The notes under the pieces were generated by a model. It was given only the letters and a program-made list of their open reading frames with translations. It had not been told where the DNA came from and did not search any database. A stretch of 27,028 nucleotides of DNA from CAZVWJ01 sp964631325 (GTDB lineage Bacteria > T1Sed10-126), in assembly GCA_964631325.1 (NCBI GenBank), contig CAZVWJ010000035.1, forward strand, positions 1 through 27,028, given 5' to 3'. The translations under genes and the position numbers were made by a program. Below are positions 17,144-23,676 of this stretch, in pieces. Position 1 is the stretch's first letter, and the number at the start of each line of letters is the position of its first letter.

Positions 17144-18424
17144 CTACTTATCCTCTAACCGCTTCAACCATTTTTTTGCTCGCTCATTATCGGGGGCCAC
17201 TTCAAGTGCCTTTTCTATTTGTTTACGGGCAGAATCAAATTTCTCCATTTTATAATAAACTGCGCCAAGACCAATCCGAGCCGTAACGTCCCGGGGAGTT
17301 AATTCAACAACTCTTCTGTAATGGGTACGTGCCTTTTTATATTTTTGTTGATAATAATATATCGTCGCCAGATTAGCAATAATTTCAGTGTTATCCGGAG
17401 CATACCGAAGAGCTTTTTTCATTTTCTGGACAGCAACGGATAATTTATTATTCCTATAAGCCTGCAGCCCGCTTTCCGCTAATCCAAGGGCCTTTTTAGT
17501 TGTCTGAGCCGATTTTGGCTTACCTGGAGGCGCAACGTTATCTTCGTTTTCTTGTTGGGGCACAATAACAGTCTCATCCGCTTCAGTATCTCCGGACTGC
17601 TTTTTAAACCAGGACGAGCGAGAAAATTTTTCTTTCACCAGGGTAGGTTTCGGCCCTCGGTCACCAAATTTATAAATCCATTCAAAACCAAAAGAATAAT
17701 CTGGTTTACCGTCATCTACTCCGAATGTGAAGCGGGGCCTATAAACATTCGTTCGCCCCGGCTTCCAGTCCATCCCCAAAATCAACCCGGAAAAAGATTC
17801 TCCCTTGTTAACCGTTTCATCGTGACCAAGAATTTCAGAGCGAAGAGTTAGATTGGGAGAAACGACAAAATGATATCCAGCACCTAAGTTAAAATACCCA
17901 TTAAATTCAGCCGCTTGCGACTCCCCCGTTTTTGACGTATAACCGATTTCATAAATCATATAACCCGGCCCGGACGGTACTTTGATTGGAAAATTAACCC
18001 AGACATCGGAGCCATCGTTTCCATAGGGATAAACGTTGTTTTCCCCTGAAAATTTTACTCCCCCGGATATAGCAAAGCTACTGTTCCATTTGTATTTACC
18101 GCTCAAGTTAATCCCTTCTATTCCCTGCTCATCTAACCCACTATTATTAACACTGGAATTAGAAGAATAATCGAGATTTACCCCCAGTTCAAATCTCTTA
18201 CTAAGACCGTACTTAAATTCGAAGGGACTAATCCGCCAGTTATTATATTTACCGGTAGCTTTGGTTAATTCCCGTTCTTTCTCATAACTTATTCCGAAAC
18301 TGAATTGCATTCCACCCGGAGGTTGAACTGTGATTTCTTCTATTCCTTTTTTACCGGCCGGTGCGGCGAAAAGCAACTGGGGGATGAAAAGGAATATAAA
18401 GGAAAGATAAATAAATTTTTTCAT
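17144..18424 (-). CDS. Predicted outer-membrane barrel fused to C-terminal TPR repeats (paralogue 1)
   Basis: A 426-residue exported protein. The signal peptide is residues 1-20 (MKKFIYLSF, cleavage after LLFA). Residues about 30-250 have alternating aromatic/polar beta strands resembling the Phenol_MetA_deg type of outer-membrane barrel (for example FEFKYGLSKRFELGVNLDY). A disordered Pro/Gln/Asp-rich linker follows, and three TPR units occupy about 315-420 (ALRYAPDN, VELTPRD and ALEVAPDN ends). It is a clear paralogue of the protein at 18975-20312: both share FEFK-GL, PYG-D, VNFP and E-LGH at matching places. The TPR side is expected in the periplasm, to bind a partner. The ATG at 18424 has only a weak GAAAG site. 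tRNA-Ala and a REP-like element lie upstream. Confidence 0.85.
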   Translation of the reverse strand: MKKFIYLSFIFLFIPQLLFAAPAGKKGIEEITVQPPGGMQFSFGISYEKERELTKATGKYNNWRISPFEFKYGLSKRFELGVNLDYSSNSSVNNSGLDEQGIEGINLSGKYKWNSSFAISGGVKFSGENNVYPYGNDGSDVWVNFPIKVPSGPGYMIYEIGYTSKTGESQAAEFNGYFNLGAGYHFVVSPNLTLRSEILGHDETVNKGESFSGLILGMDWKPGRTNVYRPRFTFGVDDGKPDYSFGFEWIYKFGDRGPKPTLVKEKFSRSSWFKKQSGDTEADETVIVPQQENEDNVAPPGKPKSAQTTKKALGLAESGLQAYRNNKLSVAVQKMKKALRYAPDNTEIIANLATIYYYQQKYKKARTHYRRVVELTPRDVTARIGLGAVYYKMEKFDSARKQIEKALEVAPDNERAKKWLKRLEDK

Positions 18425-18495
18425 TTGATAAGAAACTTTCTATGGTGAATAAAACAACTAAGTACAACATAAAACAGTAACGACTGCCACTATAT

Positions 18496-18587
18496 CTCCC
18501 CTCCCCTGGTGGAAGGGGACTAAGGGGAGGGGGAACAATGACACGAACAGTGTTCACCCCCACCTAACCTCCCCCATCAGGGGGAGG
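18496..18587. repeat. REP-like element with two GC hairpins
   Basis: Two G/C-rich hairpins flank a short palindrome. The left one is nested: ctcccc (18496-18501) pairs with ggggag (18524-18529) around an inner tcccc/gggga pair (18502-18519). The centre is GAACAGTGTTC. The right one is cctccccc (18568-18575) pairing with gggggagg (18580-18587) around ATCA. It resembles dispersed bacterial REP/palindromic elements of the CCTCCCCC-type; only one copy is in this window. It lies between tRNA-Ala and the barrel-TPR gene and could act as a transcript end for the tRNA. Confidence 0.6.
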
Positions 18588-18615
18588 AATGATAGAATGA
18601 AAGTTGTTGCATTTG

Positions 18616-18633
18616 ATACTTGAATTCAAGTAT
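18616..18633. promoter_or_regulatory. Perfect 18-bp palindrome
   Basis: ATACTTGAATTCAAGTAT is perfectly self-complementary and is followed by TTTT on the plus strand. It sits about 40 bases downstream of the tRNA-Ala 3' end and 190 bases upstream of the 18424 start. It could be a dimeric-regulator operator or a small hairpin; the sequence does not decide. Confidence 0.35.
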
Positions 18634-18672
18634 TTTTAACTTTAAGCTTTTAGATTTAAGCTGAAATGTTAG

Positions 18673-18745
18673 TGGAGCTGACGGGACTCGAACCCGTGAC
18701 CTCATCACTGCCAGTGATGCGCTCTCCCAACTGAGCTACAGCCCC
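18673..18745 (-). tRNA. tRNA-Ala(GGC)
   Basis: A 73-base cloverleaf: acceptor GGGGCTG/CAGCTCC with the G3-U70 wobble that defines alanine tRNAs, D-stem GCTC/GAGC, anticodon arm CATCA-CTGGCAG-TGATG (anticodon GGC), T-arm ACGGG-TTCGAGT-CCCGT, discriminator A. CCA is not encoded. A consensus promoter lies directly upstream. Confidence 0.97.
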
Positions 18746-18763
18746 ATTTAATTCATCGGTTAG

Positions 18764-18792
18764 ATTATACAATCAGCTACTTACACGGTCAA
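18764..18792 (-). promoter_or_regulatory. Sigma-70 promoter of tRNA-Ala
   Basis: On the minus strand, TTGACC (18787-18792) and a perfect TATAAT (18764-18769) are separated by exactly 17 bases. The tRNA 5' end follows 18 bases after the -10 box, so transcription probably begins about 10 bases before the mature tRNA. Confidence 0.85.
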
Positions 18793-18864
18793 CCGGAGCA
18801 AGAAATATTCAAAACTTCAAAATACTTACGCTACTGCCGAGCTTGACCTGGCAAACCAACAATC

Positions 18865-18912
18865 ACCGCCCAATGAAGTCCGAATTGCAGTTGCTTTGCT
18901 CCCTTGGGCGGT
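18865..18912. other. Long-loop inverted repeat downstream of barrel-TPR paralogue 2
   Basis: A perfect 9-bp inverted repeat, ACCGCCCAA (18865-18873) and TTGGGCGGT (18904-18912), with a 30-base loop. It lies between the 18975 stop and the tRNA-Ala promoter. No T-run follows on either strand, so it is a weak terminator candidate or a structured 3' end. Nothing else is seen in the 230-base gap. Confidence 0.35.
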
Positions 18913-18974
18913 ATGAAGTTTAAAGATTATGAAAATATTCCAAAGAAGTAAAAAACTCAGCGGAAAGTTGGTGA

Positions 18975-20312
18975 TTATTTTAATTGACGAAGCCAGCGTT
19001 TAACTTCCTGATTTTCAGGTTGAATTTCAAGAACACGCCGAAAATGTTTCCGGGCCCGATCCCACTCTCCGAGCTGATAATAAGTGGCCCCTAAATACTG
19101 GTGAGCAAGGGCATCATTTGGAGCCAGTTGTACTGCTCGGCGATAAAAATCGCGAGCTTTTAAATAATTTTTCTGACGATAATAAAGACTTCCCAAATTG
19201 GAGAAGATGTTGGCATTATCCGGTTCCTGCGGTATTACTTTTTTATATTTCCGGATTGCTTTTTTCAAATTGCCACGATTGTACGCCTGGCGTGCTTCAT
19301 TTTTTATTTTTTTAACATTAGACTTTTTATCTTTCAATGGCGGCAAACGCCTTGGCTTAACATGACCAACAGGTTTTTTATCTGAATAACGTGGTTCTCG
19401 TGTAACCTCTTCGGAATACTCCCCATTCCCTTCACCACCAAATGCAAGTGAAAATTTAACATCCAGCGCAAAATCAGGACTGCCTTCCAGCAATCCAACC
19501 CTAAGAGCTGGTTTAAGTTGAGCCTGCGGGGTAAAATGAACCACGGGGCCAAACACCAATTCCAGATGATCCTCAAAATCAAGATCCCGGGTTGTCGAGC
19601 TCGTGGGTGTAGTCCCACCGCCGGCACCGGTTTCACTCTTTGTTTCAAACTCAGCCGTGGCCCCGTGCCCGAGCAATTCAATTACCCAGGACAATGAATT
19701 GTTGGACTTCCAACTATAGCCAACACCAAAATTAAAATAGTCAGTCCACCGGGCCAGCTCATTCCCGGACAAATCCTCCACGTCTCCACTTGCGAAAGTA
19801 TAGCCAACTTCAGAATTCAGGTTTCCTTCGGCAAAGGAGACCGTCATCGGAAAATTAACCTTAAGCTGGACTCTGTCGGAGCCATAAGGTTGAAGAGCCG
19901 GATCACCGGCAAATTTCAAGCGAAAAGAAGTTCCAATATGCTTGTGCCATTTTACCCGGGAAAATAAGTCGATTCCCTTTACTGTATCTCTTTCCGGATA
20001 AGTTCCTGAACTGGTAGAATTTAAAATATAGCCAGAATTAAAACCAACTTCCAATGAATCAAATAAGCCAACCTTAAATTCTACTGGAGCAATTTTATAT
20101 CGGTCGTATTCTAATTGGTTTTCCTCCTGGTCTGTATATAACACTCGTCCCGATTCATATCCGGCTCCAAATTCCAACTGCTGTTCGCCGGCCTCTAAAA
20201 AATTCATTGATTCCAGGCCAAGAGTAGAAACCCCGGCACTGGCTGGTAAAACAAATAAAATGAACATAAACAAGCTAAGAGCTATTGAAAATAATAGTTT
20301 GTGGTTTTGCAA
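18975..20312 (-). CDS. Predicted outer-membrane barrel fused to C-terminal TPR repeats (paralogue 2)
   Basis: A 445-residue exported protein from the TTG at 20312. That start is chosen because GGGAGG lies 7 bases upstream and it gives a normal signal peptide (Q-N-H-K then a hydrophobic run ending in VLPASA). An ATG 90 bases upstream would add 30 residues with no signal logic. A beta-strand-rich barrel region follows (for example FKVGLFDSLEVGFNSGYIL and KFAGDPALQPYGSDR), similar to its paralogue at 17144-18424. Next come a Lys/Arg/Pro-rich linker and three TPR units at the C-terminus (VIPQEPDNANIF, AVQLAPNDALAH, VLEIQPENQEV). It probably ends the HExxH-nucleotidyltransferase operon (about 130 bases downstream of the latter). 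The job is unknown; channel or assembly platform in the outer membrane is inferred. Confidence 0.83.
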   Translation of the reverse strand: MQNHKLLFSIALSLFMFILFVLPASAGVSTLGLESMNFLEAGEQQLEFGAGYESGRVLYTDQEENQLEYDRYKIAPVEFKVGLFDSLEVGFNSGYILNSTSSGTYPERDTVKGIDLFSRVKWHKHIGTSFRLKFAGDPALQPYGSDRVQLKVNFPMTVSFAEGNLNSEVGYTFASGDVEDLSGNELARWTDYFNFGVGYSWKSNNSLSWVIELLGHGATAEFETKSETGAGGGTTPTSSTTRDLDFEDHLELVFGPVVHFTPQAQLKPALRVGLLEGSPDFALDVKFSLAFGGEGNGEYSEEVTREPRYSDKKPVGHVKPRRLPPLKDKKSNVKKIKNEARQAYNRGNLKKAIRKYKKVIPQEPDNANIFSNLGSLYYRQKNYLKARDFYRRAVQLAPNDALAHQYLGATYYQLGEWDRARKHFRRVLEIQPENQEVKRWLRQLK

Positions 20313-20444
20313 TAATATACCTCCCATTCCGGGCCAATAATGTGAATTTTTATGAAAAAATTCCAACACCAAATTGAAATTACTTTTCATGTTGAGGCTC
20401 ATATTTGTTTTTCGTCTGGTTTAACCGATTACTGAAGGAAGAGT

Positions 20445-21038
20445 CTATAAATTACCGCCCTGATACTCTATAAAATCGACCGGAGTATCAAAGTCAAGCA
20501 ACACTTCTCGTTGATCAACGGGGACGGTTTCAATTTTGTCCTGAAAAAATGAATACAGTGAATTAATCCCCCGATCTTCAGACATTTTTACAATTTCTTT
20601 CAAAAACCAGGAAGGATAAAAGGGCGGATGTCCCCAGGACCCCTGATAGACGGGAACTCGAATTTTTCGCAAATTATTCCCGGAAGAAACGATTGTATTT
20701 AAAGTTTGTTGCAACAACGGGGGTTGATCAACAATCTGCATCAGGACGGGGAGTTTAAGATCAAGCACTGCCAGGGCAGATTTCATCGAAGAAGTCTGAT
20801 CGGCAGCAGGATTTGTGTTTCTAATCACCCGGACATCGGAGCGATCTTCCAGAGTAAAAAAGTTCCTCAAACGGGCCTCGTGATATCCTAAAACCACAAC
20901 TGACTGAACCGCTCCACAGCTTTTCGCCTTATCAATTTTATCTATCATCTGGAAAGAACTATTTACCTTTAAAAGTGGCTTGGGAACTCCCATCCGAGAA
21001 GAACGGCCGGCAGCTAATACAATATTATTAAATCGCAT
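20445..21038 (-). CDS. MocA/MobA-like nucleotidyltransferase (NTP transferase fold)
   Basis: A 197-residue cytoplasmic NTP transferase. The nucleotide-binding loop LAAGRSSRMGVPKPLL is at 8-23, followed by the QTSSMKSAL substrate segment and the metal-binding Asp in MQIVDQPPLL. WGHPPFYPSWF matches the GHP motif of molybdenum cofactor cytidylyl- or guanylyltransferases. This size and motif set fit the MocA/MobA group, which attaches CMP or GMP to molybdopterin, but close relatives act on other nucleotides and no molybdoenzyme is nearby. The ATG at 21038 shares one base with the upstream stop (TAATG), with AGGTG about 11 bases before it. A TTG 21 bases upstream is less likely. Confidence 0.85.
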   Translation of the reverse strand: MRFNNIVLAAGRSSRMGVPKPLLKVNSSFQMIDKIDKAKSCGAVQSVVVLGYHEARLRNFFTLEDRSDVRVIRNTNPAADQTSSMKSALAVLDLKLPVLMQIVDQPPLLQQTLNTIVSSGNNLRKIRVPVYQGSWGHPPFYPSWFLKEIVKMSEDRGINSLYSFFQDKIETVPVDQREVLLDFDTPVDFIEYQGGNL

Positions 21039-22399
21039 TATTTTTTGGCACCTGAGCAAATATTGTAATTTTTGAAAATTGCCGGAATCACTGAAGTCAA
21101 CTTAAAAGGTGCCGGGCTGGATATAAGCACAACCTGTTTATTTTTCTGCAAACAATGAAAATGGCGAGTTTTCCCGGTAATCTGATACTCCAGTGAAGAA
21201 TTATTAGCATGAGTAGTGGAGGTCTTCGTGATTTGTCCCGACGCCCTCTTTTTTTCTACTTTTTGAAAAAGTAACCTAAGAAAATTACTTATCGTGGAAG
21301 AGTCTGAAAATTTTAGCCGCCAGCAAACCACGCCCGAATCATCTGTAGAGTGCCAGTAAGCTTGATCGGTTATTAAGTTACCCCCCCACTCGGGCCGGGT
21401 AATCGGACTATCCAACCAGAAAAGTAGAGGATAAATTCCCAGCCTGACCCCTTCGGTTAAAAGGGGAGATTTTTCGACAGGATGAGAAAAACCTGAGCGA
21501 TCAGAAAATGATTTTGTCCCCGGTGGAGAATAAAAAAATTGCCGCAGGGTCCGGGGGGGATTTTCTAGCCAGCTTTCCGCTGCAAACCACCCTTTCTCCG
21601 CGGCCCGCTCAAGCCAAATTTTCTGGCCTAAAATATAAGGGTCAAGCATCATTCGAAAAATAAATGGCGGGAGTTCCTTTAACTGGGTTAATGCTTGGCC
21701 GGAAATTTGATTGGCCTCCAGTGTTTTCTCTTCAACATAACTCAGCAGACTCCGAAAATCCATTTTTAACAGGTTGGACATTAATTTAACTATACGCACG
21801 AGCGAGCTGTTTCTGAGCGTGGTCTTATCGTCAAGCCTGGTTCGACTGAGAGCAGCTAAAGCAACAAGATTTGCATGGCCTTCAACCAGAAAATTGAAGT
21901 TGAGACGAGCGTCAAGGTTATGTGGCTGGTTTAAATGCCTTTGTAAACTCCCCAGGTTATAGCGGTGATCCTGATAAGCGTGAACGAGTTCATGCAGATA
22001 AACAAACAGCCTGGCTTTTTCAGGCAAATCCCCCTTTAGCTCCTTAATCGTTTTGGTTCGGGGATCATAATACGAACCAGCCTGAGTTGAATAAAAATCA
22101 ATAAATTTTTTCTTTAAGTTATAATTCCGGGGAATAAAACCCAGTGAACTAAAAATTTTCTGTAAATGTTTGAATTCACCCGGGGCAAACAAACGCTTCA
22201 TTTCCCGGCGCAGATAAATCTTAAATTCTGTATCAGTTTGTGTCTGTAAACGCAGATCAGAAGAAAATTTATAACCTAAAGTTTGTTCTACCATTGCCGC
22301 GGCCTGATTGAATAATTTTTCTCGTCCCTTTACCGGCCCGGATATTATCAAGAATATAAGGAAAAAGGATAAGATAAAGAAATAATTATTTTTGGGCAT
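21038..22399 (-). CDS. Exported HExxH zinc metallopeptidase-like protein, family not recognised
   Basis: A 453-residue protein with a signal peptide (about 1-25, ending near GPVKG). The active-site motif is HELVH at 136-140, in a helix that continues into AYQDHRYNL. E173 in NFLVEGHANLVA is spaced like the third ligand of gluzincins, so a real zinc site is likely. YYDPRTKTIKEL just before it is a common strand preceding HExxH in secreted peptidases. The C-terminal half has no motif that I recognise. The ATG at 22399 has GGAG about 7 bases upstream. It is translationally coupled to the nucleotidyltransferase gene and lies in one row with barrel-TPR paralogue 2. An envelope protein-processing role is inferred. 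Confidence 0.82.
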   Translation of the reverse strand: MPKNNYFFILSFFLIFLIISGPVKGREKLFNQAAAMVEQTLGYKFSSDLRLQTQTDTEFKIYLRREMKRLFAPGEFKHLQKIFSSLGFIPRNYNLKKKFIDFYSTQAGSYYDPRTKTIKELKGDLPEKARLFVYLHELVHAYQDHRYNLGSLQRHLNQPHNLDARLNFNFLVEGHANLVALAALSRTRLDDKTTLRNSSLVRIVKLMSNLLKMDFRSLLSYVEEKTLEANQISGQALTQLKELPPFIFRMMLDPYILGQKIWLERAAEKGWFAAESWLENPPRTLRQFFYSPPGTKSFSDRSGFSHPVEKSPLLTEGVRLGIYPLLFWLDSPITRPEWGGNLITDQAYWHSTDDSGVVCWRLKFSDSSTISNFLRLLFQKVEKKRASGQITKTSTTHANNSSLEYQITGKTRHFHCLQKNKQVVLISSPAPFKLTSVIPAIFKNYNICSGAKK

Positions 22400-22725
22400 T
22401 ATTTACTCCGACAAATATTAAAAATAGTGGGTAAAAACTTAAATCACACCCATTTGTGTAATTATGATTGTATCTAATTATCCGAAAAAATCGGGACAAT
22501 TAAAACCTCTAAATATCATTCTAAACGAAGGCGGATAATACCCGGAAACCTGAATCTATACATATTTAACCACTGGAGTACTGAGTCAAGCCCGGCGGTA
22601 ACAGGATCATTGGGAGCTTTTTCAGGGCAATCTTCTTGACTGAAGACAGTAGATTTGAGATGATATTTTAGCAGAAATCTATGAATAAAGTATAACAATT
22701 ACCCTCATAGTGGGAGGAATTTTCA
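22400..22725. promoter_or_regulatory. Divergent promoter region, HExxH operon versus por genes
   Basis: About 326 bases between divergent starts. The plus-strand side ends with GGGAGG at 22712-22717, 8 bases before the GTG of porCD. TTGACT (22636-22641) followed by TGATAT after 19 bases is a weak plus-strand promoter candidate. On the minus strand, TACAAT near 22466-22471 lacks a good -35 partner. A 60-codon minus-strand reading at 22516-22698 has no ribosome site and no recognisable motif, so it is not called. Confidence 0.4.
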
Positions 22726-23676
22726 GTGGAATATAGCTTACCTTACCAGGATGAAAACGGCTTTTGCAAGGTATTGATGTCCGCCGTCGGCGGCGACGGT
22801 GCCAACACAATTGGTAAAATGTTATTTGAGCTTGGAGTACGAGAATTTAATCTGGACGGTGGTTATGACGCTAAATATGGTTCCGAAAAACAAGGGACTC
22901 CGACCTCTGTTTCCATCCGGTTATGCCCAGACGAGGTCGACGTTAGGACGAGCGGTCCGACAAATTCTCCACATATTCTGGTTGCCTTCTATCCTTCTAT
23001 CGCAGTCAACCAGGGATTTGTGGACAACTTTGTTCCAGGCGGCACAATCGCGCTGAATACAACGAAAGATCCGCAGACAATGCGCGACGAACTCCAAATT
23101 TACAGCGGAAAAGTTATTACCCTGGATGCCGGGAACATAGTCGATGTTACAGGCTCCCGGTTGAACATGCCGATGCTTGCAATTCTCGCTTCGGTCCTCG
23201 ATTATCCAATTGACAAGGTCCGCGAAGCTGTGGCCAAGAAGTGGCCGGGTTTGAAAGAAACAAACCTGGACGCCTTTAACCAGGCCCTGGATCAGTTTGA
23301 AGAAGCTGAATTTGAACCAAAGGAAGAATATAAAACCACTGAAGAGAGCAACTCTCAACCAAGTCCAATTGGCTACGAAAACATGCCACGCTGCGGAGGC
23401 AGTCTCCAGGCTAAATATTTCCTGGATCAGCCCCACGCGGAACGGATGGAAGCTCTGGGATCCGAACCTGATTTTGACAAGGAAATTTGTATTAATTGTG
23501 GTAACTGCGTGATGAATTGTCCGGATCCCGGGGCTCTTGTTTTTGAGGATGGTGAAATGAAAGGTGTTAACCCCGGAATTTGTAAGCGTTGTATGCGTTG
23601 CGTTGACGTCTGCCCGCAGACAAAACAGGGCCAGGCGCTGACCAGACCCGTCAAAACCAAAGAGGAGGCACAGTAA
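22726..23676 (+). CDS. porCD: 2-oxoacid (pyruvate-type):ferredoxin oxidoreductase, fused gamma-delta subunit
   Basis: A 316-residue fusion. Residues about 12-190 are the gamma (POR) domain, with the GGDGANTIGKML motif near 22. Residues about 250-300 are a delta-type ferredoxin domain with two 4Fe-4S motifs: C255/C258/C261/C265 and C286/C289/C292/C296, each CxxCxxCxxxCP. It passes electrons from the thiamine site to soluble ferredoxin. The start is GTG at 22726, with GGGAGGA about 8 bases upstream. The stop shares one base with the start of porAB (TAATG). Substrate (pyruvate or another 2-oxoacid) is not proved by sequence, though the delta-type ferredoxin fits pyruvate or 2-oxoisovalerate enzymes. 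Confidence 0.9.
   Translation: MEYSLPYQDENGFCKVLMSAVGGDGANTIGKMLFELGVREFNLDGGYDAKYGSEKQGTPTSVSIRLCPDEVDVRTSGPTNSPHILVAFYPSIAVNQGFVDNFVPGGTIALNTTKDPQTMRDELQIYSGKVITLDAGNIVDVTGSRLNMPMLAILASVLDYPIDKVREAVAKKWPGLKETNLDAFNQALDQFEEAEFEPKEEYKTTEESNSQPSPIGYENMPRCGGSLQAKYFLDQPHAERMEALGSEPDFDKEICINCGNCVMNCPDPGALVFEDGEMKGVNPGICKRCMRCVDVCPQTKQGQALTRPVKTKEEAQ

Noticed and set aside
20313..20402. Longer barrel-TPR paralogue 2 starting at ATG 20402
   Set aside because: The extra 30 residues break the signal peptide logic, while the TTG at 20312 has GGGAGG 7 bases upstream.
22516..22698. 60-codon minus-strand reading frame between the divergent operons
   Set aside because: It starts with TTG, has no ribosome site, shows no recognisable motif, and occupies the region where the por promoter should be.
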